64,000 nt of DNA from NCBI GenBank assembly GCA_036345935.2, contig JADWOT020000739.1, forward strand, positions 62,001 to 126,000. The letters run 5' to 3'. The notes under the pieces were generated by a model. It was not told where the DNA came from. It ran no database searches and was given only the letters and a program-made list of their open reading frames with translations. The translations under genes were made by a program, and so were the position numbers. Each line of letters starts with the position of its first letter. Position 1 is the stretch's first letter. This stretch comes from Taenia hydatigena (Eukaryota > Platyhelminthes > Cestoda > Cyclophyllidea > Taeniidae). Of this stretch, positions 1 through 12,256 are shown piece by piece.

Positions 1-3000
1 GCATTGCGATGAGCATTTCTTTTCCTGGACTGCTGTGCATAATTGTGCTACGGCTGCTCTCCTTACTAAAATGCGGCCGAGCCATCTATTCCTTTTATTG
101 TTTTAGGCTTTGCGAATGCCTGATGATTCCTACTTGCTATTAAAATTCCCCTTCCTCAGCTTATGCATAAAGCAACACACCATCGCCTTATTTTGTTGAG
201 TCCGGTAGTTCCCCTCATGTCCTTTTCAAGAAATACGACATCCACAGCCGCATATTTTAAAATAATTAAATTTTTTAATCAACTTTTATTTTAGACGCGT
301 TCTTGCCTTGCTTTTGATAAAATAATGATTTAGCTCCAACAGACTTGGAATGTGCCATACGTATTATGATTGCAGTTATTTAAAAAAATGCAGCAAGGTC
401 TAGTGATTTAAAATCCACCGGTTGCTGATTAATCTCTTTGACAACAATGTAATAGTATAAGACAGTCTCGCACAGTGTTACTAAGAGGTTTTGTAAATTG
501 AGGATAAGCAGCTAAAGTCTATTCGCATTATTGCGCCACTCATCAATCCGAGCCACTGCGGAATTTTTTGCTCCGGAAATAGAAGCCCAAACTTTGAGGA
601 AATTAGATTATTGAATTAAATGTGGTGGGTATTAGGGCGAAGCTTGCCCATAAAGCTTTTAGCGGCGAAATCAAGAAGTTGCTTATCTGATGCGCTTTAC
701 ATCAGGCACTTCTCTCAACTCCTCTTCTTTCACCCATTTATCAATTTGGAACGCCTTGTGCCAGATTCTACTTTGACATCCTACCCCCGTTGATGCTGAT
801 GGAAATGTGAAAAGGTGAAAATCTTCCTTCTATTTGCACATACCCACGAGCTCCATCGCAGTCAAAACCACAAAGAATGGGCTTAATCAAAAGCCAAAAA
901 CTAATGAAAAGGAAAATAGCACAAAGGAACGCAAAGATAGTTAGGTCGAGGGTTCGACCCATCCAATTACTCTACCGTCTAAAGATCAGCTGCCGGTCAC
1001 TCTTATATTGCCCATGCAAAGCATGCAGTTAAGAGGATACAAATGCTGACGCCGCAAGGAGAGCAAGCTCAGCGCTTAAATCTAATCGCATTTTTTCGTA
1101 ATCTGCGTGTTGGAGCCCGAACAACTCGGGTGCAAAATTAGCGATAGCTGTTGTCTGTTGCAGCAGATGCATGTGTAATGAATCACATTCTGCGATTACC
1201 TTTGCGCGTCTAAATGCTGGTGACATGGGATCCTCAAGCATGCCTCTGCTGATAGCTGCCGCAGTCATACAAAGGTGGCTATGCTTGCTAATTACTTATC
1301 CTCTGTGTATTAAATAGGAAAGTAAAGAATTCAAAGCCACGTTTAGATAATAACGCAAGCAAAATTTGGGCGAGATGAAGACATCGGTAGCACTATCTGA
1401 AGACGGTAGATGATGGGATTGGATTAGTAAGTGAGAAGTATGGCAACGAGAAATTAGGTATCAGACAACTCATACTGAGTACCTATTCAGTAGCGTCGAC
1501 ATTCCAGCTCAAAATGCAATTGCAAGGACATTTCAGAATATTTCTTAGCCGGCGATTCCGGAGTCGACTGTGTTTAAAGACAAATGTCAACATTTAAAAG
1601 GGGTTTTACTTCTCTGTCGATAAGGCAAAGTTAAGACGCGAAGGACGTTAAGCGCACTAGCGGGTGTTATTTGAAGCCATTCCACGGTATGGCCACCTAT
1701 CACAACCACCATCTCATCTGGTCATTCCGTGCACCATATCATTAAACACCACGTAGCTGTCCAATCGCGGTACTAGCCGTCATATCCATTTAATGGCACC
1801 GCGTGCTGAATTGGCGACATATTTTAGACCACCCTGCGAAGTAATAGACTGTGAGTTCATTTAAGCTGTAATCAGCCTTCTCGCTTTCCGCTTTCCTGAC
1901 GTACATGCCCCCTGTACAAAGCAGTTGGGAGCGTCTTGTTTTCTTCGCCTTAAACACAACCCTTCCTCCTCAAACCCATCTACTCTACAACCCATTAGAT
2001 ACGCGTTCAACACTTTTTAAGCTATTAATAAGGCCAAGTAGTAGCATTCCACTTTTTGACAATCCACAGCACATTCAGCAGTAAGATTGGAGTGCCAAGT
2101 GAAGACGGTACTTTAAATTGCACTTCACTCCCGTAAATAAACTGCAACTCAACAAAATTAAAACGCTTCTACACCTGCTGAGGTAAAACATGCCGCAGCC
2201 GTCATTTGATCGTAAAAATGGGCTGCGGTTGTGCAAGAGAACACCTTCATCACCAAAACATACATATGCACTGCAGCGTCCTCAAATTTTCTCCTCTTCA
2301 TAGACGAAAAGAGACATCAAACTCGGATAAAATGCATGCACATGTATTTAACATACCAACGACCCACTCAATCAAGGTGCAACGACGAGGCAAATAGATG
2401 GCCGCATCACTGAAATCCTCCATCCAACAAGCCACCGCTGCACTACATAGTCGCCTCAACCTTGTTCAGTACCGTCCTTCATGCTCTCCTCGGCAGGAGC
2501 TCTGCGTTCTCAGCCCCCTCATCTTCCATGGTGTAAGCAAAATCCCGTATGGGATGGAACAATGTGCTAGCCATCACGCGCTTCCATGACCAGTGGAGGA
2601 AATACGAGCCTAAAAGCAAAAGGTCAACCTCCTGCTAACGATGCGGCTCCACGACAACTATAGTGACAGAATAGTTAATATTTAAGATAGCTACTAATCC
2701 GAAATCCATTGTCACATCGCAAACTTGCAGGGACAAGCCCAACCACTTGTGTCAGGCAACGGAACTAAACTCAATGCCATTAACTGACAGAGGACCATTG
2801 AAACGCACAAAAGTATCCTAAGATAATGCAATCCTATATGGCATAAGCTGCGTAGGTGAGAAGCTGCAGAGGCAAGTAGAGCATTAAGTCGTTGGACATT
2901 TTACGTTTGGCTCACAAATTAAGTGCACCTGACAAATAAGTCATCCCACTCACTGCAGCAGTCGCACGTGGATGTCATTCAAGTGCCTCTGGAAAGTTAC

Positions 3001-3320
3001 CCATGCTTGGATACGGGCCAATAACTTGCGTTTTAAGCCCCAGGTATCGGGTAAGCGATTATCGAACATGGAAACGAATTGTACAGAGAATGATGCATAT
3101 CAAAGCATCATAATATAACCGTCCTTCCAATTGCTACAAACTTGTTTCATATCGGCAAAAGCAACAAAATCTCGGCACCTTAGAGTAAAAGACGAACAAG
3201 CAAAACTGGTAATCGTAAGACAATGACACGTAATTTAACTTATCTGGTATGCACACTAACTAAATATGTACTCTTGTTTTTTGCTTTCGTGTGGAACTCA
3301 AACACCGTACTCAGGCGTTC
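1..3320. other. Gene-free stretch
   Basis: No gene can be supported here. Two minus-strand frames (768-962, with a hydrophobic stretch near its start, and 1029-1268, which reads as a helix-rich 79-residue peptide) are of the length expected by chance. Their positions do not join into a consistent splice pattern. I see no RNA gene, repeat copy or mobile element in this stretch. Confidence 0.5.
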
Positions 3321-3324
3321 TTAA

Positions 3325-3598
3325 GTGTGCAGATGGGAAGGAGAGACTAGGGAATGGGTAAAATAGGTGAGGGAACTTGCCTCTCAGGCGTGGTCCCTCA
3401 TTTGGTCCATTAATATTAGTAAGCTAGACATGCAAGCAAAATTGTCTCGCATAAACGGATTGTACGAAATTAATTTATTTAACTAAAAACATCTCAATTT
3501 TGATCAAAAGTTTGTTTTTTTTTTAGCTGAATCTTGTTGGACATGCACAGCTTATGAAAAACCCCGGTTGACTAAGTGCGGTTTGAGCTGCCATGACA
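3325..3598 (+). repeat. Dispersed repeat D, copy 1
   Basis: This block resembles 32,030-32,310 in the same orientation. Shared landmarks, in order, are a G+A-rich run, a segment reading gcctctca...catttgg, the motif attagtaag followed by agaca and caagca, a T-rich segment leading to aaagtttgtt, and a final gcttatgaaa/gctgatgaaa motif before ccggtt. The copies differ at many positions and by small indels, so this is an old dispersed repeat. There is no reading frame of note and no terminal repeat that would assign a transposon class. Repeat E begins directly after it. Confidence 0.6.
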
Positions 3599-3599
3599 G

Positions 3600-3890
3600 C
3601 ACGCCTTAACAGTGATTGTAGCCGCAAAAACACCTTGATCAAGTGGTAAACATGCATCTCAAATTTTATTGACTTTGATGCAGGCGAACTGTATTAGAAC
3701 GAGCAATCGTCAGTTTGAACTCTTCTACGACACACAGCATGAGGGTTATGAGGAACAAATTCCAATCTTCAATTTTGATTTAAACATTGGGTGAAACTAG
3801 CTAATTCAATTTTAGCGGCAAAATACTGTGAGATTTCGGTGATAAAGTCTTTAGTTAATCGCCTTAAACACAATTACCATAAATAAATTT
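3600..3890 (+). repeat. Dispersed repeat E, copy 1
   Basis: This block matches 23,255-23,550 (same orientation) and 40,375-40,575 (opposite strand). The best conserved core is a roughly 45-base stretch reading gattgtagc, then aacacc, tgatcaagtggt and catgcatctc. About 80 bases further on comes a second core reading gagggttatgaggaac, followed by an AT-rich tail. The first core vaguely resembles a tRNA A box (tcaagtggtaaacatgc), but no B box sits at tRNA spacing, so a SINE origin is only a possibility. Noncoding. Confidence 0.65.
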
Positions 3891-3899
3891 ACTTAGGAC

Positions 3900-6800
3900 T
3901 GTGTATACTTTACAAGGACAAAACAGCCGTAGTTAAGAGTGCCTCTCTGCACGCATGATTTTATCAACTAATCGGACAAGACTGACCGGGAAGGGGCTTT
4001 TAATGTTGCACAGTGCAAGCGGATGCTAGCAACTCACGCACCGACCCTGAATATTGGCGCGCTGAATGTTTGCAATGGCACAGACTCGACTGACCTTATA
4101 CCACTGTGACCTCAAATCCATAGACTACAGGGCCACCACACCTGTAGAGTCTGAAAAATGAGTAAAAGTAAGTTTCGTGCCACCATATACAAGATGTTAT
4201 TAGCCAAAAGGCATAATCTCATGAAAAGTAGTGCTCGTTCTCGGTGAGGTGAGGTGTCACTCAAGGCTTCAGAGGCTGCCCGACTCCACTCACTTGACCG
4301 ATAAAACCTTCGACACGCAAAGCGCTGCGGTCTCGATTGACTCTACGTCACGGTGTGGATTCTCTTTGGACATCAAACAGAGCAAAACAGGATTCCACGC
4401 CAATCGCTACACGTGCAGCTGCTTCATTTCCACACGTGCCAACGATGAAGAAGTTGATGTGAATGGTAAGAGGCATGCTTTGAGTACAACGCCTTCTCGC
4501 GCTTCTATTGTAAACTCAGTGGGATTCTTATAAGTAGTCACTGCACTCAGCAGTTCTAGCATTCTTCATTATGATGACATCCGCTTTTAGACCACTTCGC
4601 TGAGTACCTGGGTGGAAAACTCGGCATACATAAAAATTGGAAAGAGGAAACTTAATTAAAACAAATGGCTAGCAGCAGATGGCTGACTAGACAATGCTTT
4701 GAAATTCTAATTAAGAAATTGGGATTTGTGTTCGCTCTGCTCTGAATTCATAAAAAAATGTCACCTGCTGTGGCTACGGAAGTGAGCGCAGGTGAACTCC
4801 ATATCACTGCCATCTCCTAATGGCCTCTCTTCTCGTTTTCACTCTTTTGGGGCCACAACCCTATCCATGGATAAAAAGGTCTATGCAAGAAAGCAATGCA
4901 CTTATTTTTGGTCGTTTATTAAATGAGCAAAATAAGCAAAATAACCTTTCAGGAGTGTAGTTCAGCGGCATTGACGGTTCCTCTGAATTTATGGCTCAGC
5001 TAAATGGACTCCGTGCCGACACATCATCGCACCATCCCCTTCGGCTCGTTAAACTACCATTATGGTGAGAATGCTTCAATCAGAGATGGCTACTAAGGTA
5101 AGATCCAATACTAGACTGAGAGGAATTATGAATCATTCCTCTGGCAGATGTATTTCTTCTTTGGTCGCTATCTTTCTTCCTTCATTCCTATAGGCTATAG
5201 CACACTGCCACGCAATTTCACTTTGCCATCTTCATCTCAAACAAGTGCGATGCTGTTAGAGCATCAAATTCATGAATGCGCCTCTCTGCCTCCTATTACT
5301 ACTATCGTTCGGCATGCTGTGCCACCTTTCTGACCGACTTTCATGCTTCTACCTTTCTTCGCATCGGTCTGACAGATGCACGAGCGATTATCACTGCAAT
5401 TCGTTAAGTACTTCACTCTTCGCCACTTAAGGCCTGTCATCATATTTTAGAAATCGAACGAATGCGTAAATGCTACCTCGCTTAATCAAATCGCTGACAA
5501 AATAGCTCAACAGCTTGAACTGCTTAGGAATGGCTCAAGAGTACTCTAGCGAAATTCGAGAGCTCTACGTTCACGAAATGCAAGGCATGCGCAAACTGTG
5601 ACAATTTCAATACATCCACTTCACTCCACATATGCTGTGCAGGGCATCTACATTCAGATGTTCCATCGACCAAGCATCCAACACATAAATGGACAACATG
5701 GTAAAACACAGGTGAGACAACATGTTGGTGGTGTCAAAATACTGATCAAATGAGTCAATAAAACAGTCAACCAAATCATAATTTGCCGTGGCTTGAGCAA
5801 AGTATGGTGAGTTACGCCTTTTAAAAATCACCCTCATTTTACAAGTGCAAATACTTGAAGCTGGACAAACTGCACACATACACGTTGGCACGTGGATACT
5901 TGGGGCAATAAAGGCAGTTGATGAAATTGTTAGAATGAGTTGGTCACATTCACTGGCTTGTGCCTGTCGTACACGCGGCAGACTCGAGTGCAAACGACAT
6001 GGGATTAGTCTTCCCATCTTCGGCATTTACACCCTCGGAACTAATAAAATGATCATATAGAGTCGTAATTTATTTGCACTATGTTGAGCACAGAGCAAAA
6101 ACCAGAGTTCGCTTTTCTCACATCATAAATTAACGAAAACTACCCTTGCAAAGCGATTTGCGATCACCGGTCGCCTCATGTCTAATAGGTGCAATGAAGC
6201 AGACTTTCCAGACGCTGCCCTTTTAGGCGCTCTACACAGCTGGAGAATTCGCTTCACCACTACAAATGTGAGTTGACTTTAGTCCACGTGTTTCGATGAG
6301 ATCTACCCAACGAGAGAACATAAACATCTCGTTGAACGGAGCATTTCAAGCATGCAGCTGCATAATGGTATGCGTTCATCATGGTTAACAAGCTTAGAAC
6401 AACAGAATTTATTAAATCCTGTCGTTAGATCGTACCTCTTGCTTTTACTTTTTCCACCTCTGCTTTTGCTTTCTCTCTCATCTTGTCCACGATCCATTTT
6501 GGTGCCATTCTCACCCCTTACCCTACTTGATGCCCGTTGTAAATCACACGGGAAAGGGAAACTGTGGCCAGCCGCTTTGAGTGGACCATTAATAAATCCG
6601 AATTTGTTCACATTTTACTTAGTCACATGGATGGATGAGTGCATGAGTGAATAGTTTAGGGATAGAAGGAAAAAATAAATAACGTCGCGCCACAGCACTG
6701 TGTAGAGTTATCCCATGGAGTTTATTTCCAATCCTCTCTTCTTCTTTCTTACCCTCACTCCTTTCATTTTGACGGCTTCTCATCCCTCCACCTCTGCGTC

Positions 6801-7070
6801 AATCATTCTTTTGTCTCTTTTAGCCAAATATTCATGCTAATTTGCTACCACCTAAGAAATGCATTTACTGCTATTGCCTTTCTTAATGCGTGCCAACAAT
6901 TTTGGGATACACATCAGAAACTCACATTCGCTAGATTCGTACCCATCCTGGCGAGATGAGTCATCGATTTCCTTAACTGACAGTATCTGCTTGACTTGGT
7001 TGTCGACTTTCTCATTTCCAAGGATATTTAAGTAATGCCTATGTCGTTCTCTCTTAGATATCGTTATTCA
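3900..7070. other. Gene-free stretch
   Basis: Only chance-length frames are present, including overlapping opposite-strand frames at 5,607-6,026 / 5,845-6,060 and 6,303-6,611 / 6,352-6,654. None shows a recognisable motif or a consistent pair of splice sites. I see no repeat copy of the families found elsewhere in the window. Confidence 0.5.
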
Positions 7071-7077
7071 AGTCGAA

Positions 7078-7375
7078 GTTCTAAAGCGGAAGAGTGGGAG
7101 GCACTGCAGCTCTCCAGTTGAGACTTCTGCTTGGAAAAATACTTTTGTCAACTGGTTCATTACTTGTTACTTTTAATGCATCGCTTTGAATGACGGACGC
7201 CTTTATTTTATGTTGCTTTTGCAGGTGCGGAACAGTGGCGACACAGGGGACAAATCGCCCAAACCTAGCGTGAGAGCTTTCGCCAGTTTCATGCGCCATG
7301 TTCACTCCATTCTGAGGTAAGAGAGAAAGCAGAGGAGCCGCAGCAGAGAAAAAGCAATCAATTGTCGCCTACATG
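7078..7375 (-). repeat. Inverted repeat C, left arm
   Basis: Read on the minus strand, this arm matches 8,708-9,006 read on the plus strand. Shared landmarks are ctgagg next to a purine-rich run ending gaaaaagc, then gaaactggc, gctctcacg, the motif cccctgtgtcgc, aagtaacaag/aagtaacga, and at the outer end gctgcagtgcc/gctgtagtgcc. The arms are moderately diverged and about 300 bp long, with about 1.3 kb between them. They may be two independent insertions of one dispersed repeat or the long terminal inverted repeats of a single element; the sequence alone does not decide. Confidence 0.65.
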
Positions 7376-7708
7376 CGTTTGTAATCACCAGATGAGCAGC
7401 TCAATATTCATATTTCACTCTAGTTGCACTTTAGCACGGTACGCGAGACTAGGCTAAACCAGATCTGACTGGATTATACTGGATCGGAACAGAGCAGACC
7501 AGTCACCTCGGCCGGATTATAACAGGCTTGCATTAAATAGGAAAAAGAAGGTAGACAGGACTGTCTGATCTATCGTGTATGCCTCATCCTTAGAGACGCC
7601 TCACACGTTATCATTAAAGTCAACTTCAACGCTCGAGTTTTGCCCGCCTAATAAAATCAACACATCTCCATTCTATGCGATATGAGGACTTTTCCTTCTT
7701 TATTGCAG

Positions 7709-8714
7709 ATATTAAGGATGATGACGTCCTCAAAATGGCTGCAGAGGAGCTCTCCAGTCTACGTCTTCAACCTCATGCTCCACTCGAAGGCATCCTCGGT
7801 GAGTGTGTCCTCTACCTCCTCCTACGTTCAATAGGCACTCTACCATTGTCTCCCACCGTAAGTGTTCCACTTACTTAACTAGAAAAGGAGTGAATACTCC
7901 GTACTTTTTAGTTTCTTACCCTTATTTTCCGCTTTAGTGACGCGAGAACGTCTCGCTTCCATGCACCTCTTACTCTTCTCTCATCTTCTCTTCCTCCAAA
8001 CTCATCATCAATTCACTCCTGCATCATCTTCCTACCTCATCGGCTGCCAGCGCTCTCTTTGTAAGTCTCCCGTCATCTTGCCACAGGTCTTAGTCCCGAT
8101 TAAGACATGATTAAATAAAGCAAAGATTCATAACCTAGATCAGGCTTGCACAGATTATACTTGATCTGACCAAAACTTTATCTTGTTTACGATTTCTTTC
8201 CTTCTGTCCCCCTTTTGTCCTACACCACGCCGCCTCCCTTCCTCCACTCACCTCTTCGAGAGCGAAGGTGAGCGTATCGCTCCCACTTTGCGCTTTGTAA
8301 ACTGGTCAAACTCACCTGCTTACATCACTGCCTAATTCTTTTCCCTTCAGTAGAGAATGTCTCTGCCTGGTGTTCTACAATAGCGAGTAAGAATGCAAGT
8401 TTCCAGCCCTTGATCGCCTTCTCCGTCTCCCCCATGCATCTGCACCTATCTGTCTGTTTGTCCAAGTTTGTGTGTGTCACTACACACTTTCATTTCCGCC
8501 CTGTTAAGGAGTCGCCTTAATTAATGTCGCGCAAAACAGGTAGAAACGTGTGTGTGTGCTTGAGTGTATGTGGATGAGAAGGCGCACTTGTTTTACCTTA
8601 GCCTCCTAACTCATCCTTCCAGACGACCAACTAGGCAGTTCATTTAATCTCAACTCCACCCTCCGCCATCACGCCATTACCCACACGCCCACCAAATCAC
8701 CTCACTACATTTAA
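7709..8714 (+). CDS. Candidate 3' end of a spliced gene (four exons)
   Basis: Four exons can be joined without a stop: 7,709-7,798, 7,938-8,060, 8,351-8,386 and 8,623-8,714, ending in TAA. Every intron begins GT and ends AG (donors gtgagt, gtaagt, gtaaga; acceptors tattgcag, gctttag, cccttcag, ccttccag). All junctions are phase 1 and the internal exons (90, 123 and 36 nt) are multiples of three. Introns are 139, 290 and 236 bases. Exon 1 is the best: an acidic, helical stretch with DDDVLKMAAEELSSL. The later exons are rich in Leu, His, Ser and Thr and match no family I recognise. Upstream exons are not identified, so the start is unknown. The last exon ends at the edge of repeat arm C. Because I had freedom in choosing sites, the model may be wrong in part; exon 1 is the most credible. 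Confidence 0.35.
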
Positions 8715-9006
8715 TCGCTTTTTCCCTCCTCTGGCTCCCCTACTTCCTTTCTTTCCTCAGACTGAAGTGGACACGGCACATAAAACTGGCAAATGCTCTC
8801 ACGTCTGGTTGAGGCAATTCTTCCCCTGTGTCGCTACCTTTTTGTGTTGCCTATACGGGTCTGGAACAAAGGGTTCGTCAATCAGGGCGATGCGGCACAA
8901 GCGACAAGTAACGAATCAAATGACAGATCTGATTTTTTACGATTGCAGAAGTCGCAATTAAGGAGCTGTAGTGCCTTCTGCTCTTCCTTTTTGTCATTAC
9001 GAGTCA
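8708..9006 (+). repeat. Inverted repeat C, right arm
   Basis: Partner of 7,078-7,375 in inverted orientation. The inner 50 bases, a pyrimidine tract ending ttcctttctttcctcag, mirror the purine run of the left arm. They could serve as a splice acceptor, since the frame after it stays open for 66 codons (8,761-8,961). The equivalent stretch of the left arm is also open, but the two peptides match no family and differ freely, so I regard them as noncoding. Confidence 0.65.
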
Positions 9007-9416
9007 GATAACAATATTGGAGAGGAAACGACATAAGGAATAGGAACTAGGAAATCAAAATATTTTTTAATACTAGATTAAGTTGTGATGGCAGGATGTG
9101 CGCTTCAAGCATAACCAGCCGAGCTCTGTGACTCATAGGCGATGCCTCTGTGGTTCATGCTAACAGTGTTCTAGATCCCCTGTTCGCCATTCACAAAGGC
9201 AGCATTTGTGGGGACTTCTTTAGTCTTCTCGCCGTCCCTTTGACTACGCCAAATACGCGAAGGCTGTTTGTTTTGAGACATCTTTATTGTCTTTGACAAA
9301 GCGCTATAAGCGAGTGCATTAATAGGGAGCTGTGGGACGGCGTTTGCCGGTGTCGGAGGATTTGCGCTGTGTTCCTGCCACTCACCCAAGAGATATGTTT
9401 CAAGATGTATCGACCT
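9007..9416. other. Gene-free stretch
   Basis: A 72-residue minus-strand frame (9,171-9,389) is hydrophilic and rich in Pro, Asn and Lys, with no identifiable motif. It lies immediately beside an LTR remnant. Nothing else is visible. Confidence 0.4.
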
Positions 9417-9487
9417 AGCTAGATGGCTGGCCGCCGGGCCATGCCGGTAGCCCTGACCCCTCCGTTCGCTGAATTGTATTCCACCAC
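9417..9487 (+). mobile_element. Fragment of TRIM-family LTR
   Basis: About 70 bases match the middle of the LTR described at 27,505-27,688: ctagct, ggctggcc, gccgggccatgcc, ctccgttcgctgaat and tattccacc. The 5' and 3' thirds of the LTR are not recognisable, so this is a decayed or truncated copy. Confidence 0.55.
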
Positions 9488-11594
9488 AACGCAGAAGAAG
9501 AGCCTACGAAATGAAGGCAATTAGAATTGACGTGTATATACTCTTAGTATGAGCTCCATTGGATTTATTCTTGAGATGCATCAGACCTTGCGAATCAGAG
9601 TGCAGTGGAACATCGGAGTCTCGACAATTGATTTGCAAGGTGTGAACTTTTGCGAGAGTGATTACAATAGAGCTCTCACAATGGGCCCATACACGTTAAA
9701 TTTAAATTACCTCCATCCCGAAGGCCCTCTTACAGCTTAACCACATTTGTCTGCTGATGCGTCTGCGTGCTTTGGTGATTACCGCATCTGACAAACTTAT
9801 AAAGAAAAGCAGATATTTTGGATCAGTCATGAAGATAGAACTTGGAAAATAACTTGAAGCTAACCATAGACGGCAAAGAACGCCCTGATGCGCGAAAAGT
9901 GCTGGTGCGGATGCACCCCGTAATGTGATTCTCAAGGCAGAAAGTTGAGAGATCTTTCCTCGGCACCAACGCAACTTTTTTAAACACTACGCTGATCCTG
10001 TCCACTTCAATTTCATTGATGGGAGCCTATTTGCATGCAGTTAGGATTCTTACAATGAACGCTACGAGCTTACGACAATGTATGAAAAGAGGGTAGCTGA
10101 CGATAATGACTTTCTGCAAATTCGATCACATCACTTGCACATTGCGTCCATGATAAGGAAACGCACAGTAATCACTTTGTTTCTTTTTTTGTTTTTTTGA
10201 TCCTGGACTGATGCAGTTATAGTCTCTAGTGGTTGATATAGAGCAGCACAGCTGATCGGGTGGTGCGAGTTCTTCCCCCACTGCGCCCAATGAAACCAAA
10301 AGGAAATAAAATTTGGGTAAAAATGTGCAACAAAATCAAACCATGTGGATTCTTGCATGCTGTTATTCATAAGTTGATTAATTCATAAGAGAGCAACCTT
10401 CCCTTTCCAGCACAGCAACGCATGACTGACCAGTGATTGGGGGACTGCCCTATGTTGTGAAAGCGTGCAGGCGAAATCAAACACCGCTGAATACAATTGA
10501 AGTGGAGAATGTGCAAGCTGTAAAACATCGCCCACGGTAAGCTCGAATCGTCCATGACACATTTTACTTATAATCCGATTGGCAGATGACAACTGAGCAT
10601 TTGTCGATGAGACCAGCTAAGAGCGTTGGTCTTGCGTTGATGCATTCTCAACCTTTTTCTGATGACCACAAGGATACCCTTGATTGCGGCTTACCCACAC
10701 TCTTGAAGCACAAGTCCTACAGACTAAAAACCTGTATCACGCCCGTCGCAAACCAACCTGTGGGGGTCTAGTCAAAGAACCGTTAATGAGAAACATAGCT
10801 GGCACTATACTTGGCTGCAACGCCATGCAATTGGTGCGATCCGGCAGAAAATCCAATTTTCAATGTCTTCATGTTGAGGTGTATGCTGATGCAAGCTGAA
10901 AGCTAATGAAAGCCAGCTGAGACGCAATCGCCATAAATTGGAGTTGAACACTTTGGTTTTTCTTTCAAACATGTGAAAGCAAAGAAGTAGGGGTGTAATT
11001 ATGCCATTGCACTGATACAGGACCGAATATCTATAATGCCAACTTCTGTAGAATTTCGAAGCCAAAGCATTAAAGTTGCCTGGACATTACTGCCTGTTCC
11101 TAATGCATACCTATCTCAATAGGAATATGCAGCTTAGGTCGTTACCAACGGCAACCTGTTCAAGAACTTAATGCAGATGTGAACACCTATTCCGCCAGGG
11201 CAAAATTACTGAAGTGATGTCTGCTCACCTCACTGAGTTGAGTTGTACTCCATCCGTGAGTTCCGTCATACTCCGCTCACCCGGAGACACTGGGTTGGAG
11301 AAACGTCCTACGCCAATATGCTGGGTCTTCCTTTAATCTCCACTTATGGGTCTTCTGAATGGGTTCTATTCCGTCTTTTGACTGGTGTAGGCTTGAAGGT
11401 GCTTGCAGTCAGAATCATACGAGGATTTTCGTAAGCCAATTTGTATAGTAAATTGCTAAACTTGCACAAGGAGCATGTTTTGCTGGCCCAATGGTAATAG
11501 CACAATTACTGTCATTATTGGCTTGTCGACGACGCAAAATGGATTGCATTGGTTCAGGCGCATGGATAATTGGCACCTGAAAACAAGCAATCAG
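9488..11594. other. Gene-free stretch
   Basis: Contains only short frames on both strands without motifs, and no repeat copy that I could match elsewhere in the window. Confidence 0.45.
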
Positions 11595-11750
11595 TGTAGT
11601 ACTTTATTTGTTGGAACTTCTAGTTTTGGCTAAGGACACATAGATGGCCGTAATGCTCTAGCTGCCTATTTCTCTCTGTCCGCTAAATATATATATTCTA
11701 CCCTGGCATTCTGCCTTCTTTTGCCTTTAAGGGAGCTTCGGGACGCTACA
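11595..11750 (+). repeat. 5' LTR of the TRIM
   Basis: Begins TGTAGTACTTTATTTG and ends GGGACGCTACA. It contains an AT-rich TATA-like motif (aaatatatatattc, about 11,686-11,699) that recurs at the same place in the other LTR copies, where it probably marks the promoter. It is 156 bp because an internal segment present in the other copies (tgggctggcctc and following) is deleted. Confidence 0.85.
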
Positions 11751-11754
11751 CTTG

Positions 11755-11775
11755 TGGCAGTGGGAAGCGAACCCG
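11755..11775 (+). other. Putative primer-binding site
   Basis: Four bases after the 5' LTR lies TGGCAGTGGGAAGCG followed by AACCCG. Its complement ends in CCA and contains the GGTTCG motif typical of a tRNA T arm. This is as expected for a site pairing with a tRNA 3' end, although the spacing between the GGTTCG motif and CCA is shorter than in a normal tRNA. The primer tRNA is not identified. Confidence 0.55.
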
Positions 11776-12238
11776 ACTCTATAGGGTCTTACTCCAATCT
11801 CTACCCCTTGCGGAATGTTGCAGCGGTGCGAGGAAAGTGCACGTGCTACAAATGGACCAAGAGCAACATCCGCCTCCGGCATCTACCCCATCTCCGTGTT
11901 CTACAAGAAAGCTATCAACAATTGAAGCGACACTAGCCATGGACCACCCGGAAAGTTTCGTTCCGCAGATTATCCCTAGTATACGTGCTTAAGGAGATCG
12001 GCGTACTAACGTCCCCCTACGGACATACTGCTGGTCGGCAGAACGACTTATTCCGAACTTTGTTCCTAACCCAAACGAAACTCGAAGTGCAATGCACTGT
12101 CAAGAGGGATCGCTGACTTTGGTGTCAAGCATCGCCTCAATAACGTCGAATATCGGCGACGGTGCTTCTTGCAGCACTGAGTATGTTGTGATGGCTGACG
12201 CAGAAAATGTACCAAAAAGAGCGTCGGGGACGACGCTT

Positions 12239-12254
12239 GAAAGAGGGGAGGGGC
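12239..12254 (+). other. Putative polypurine tract
   Basis: A run of purines (gaaagaggggaggggc) ends two to three bases before the 3' LTR, where plus-strand DNA synthesis of LTR elements is primed. Confidence 0.7.
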
Positions 12255-12256
12255 AA

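Noticed and set aside
940..965. B-box-like gggttcgaccc
   Set aside because: The T-stem does not pair and no A box or anticodon arm lies at tRNA distance.
1640..1725. Weak minus-strand similarity to the TRIM LTR (aggtggccatacc)
   Set aside because: Only about 14 of 18 bases agree and the rest of the LTR cannot be followed.
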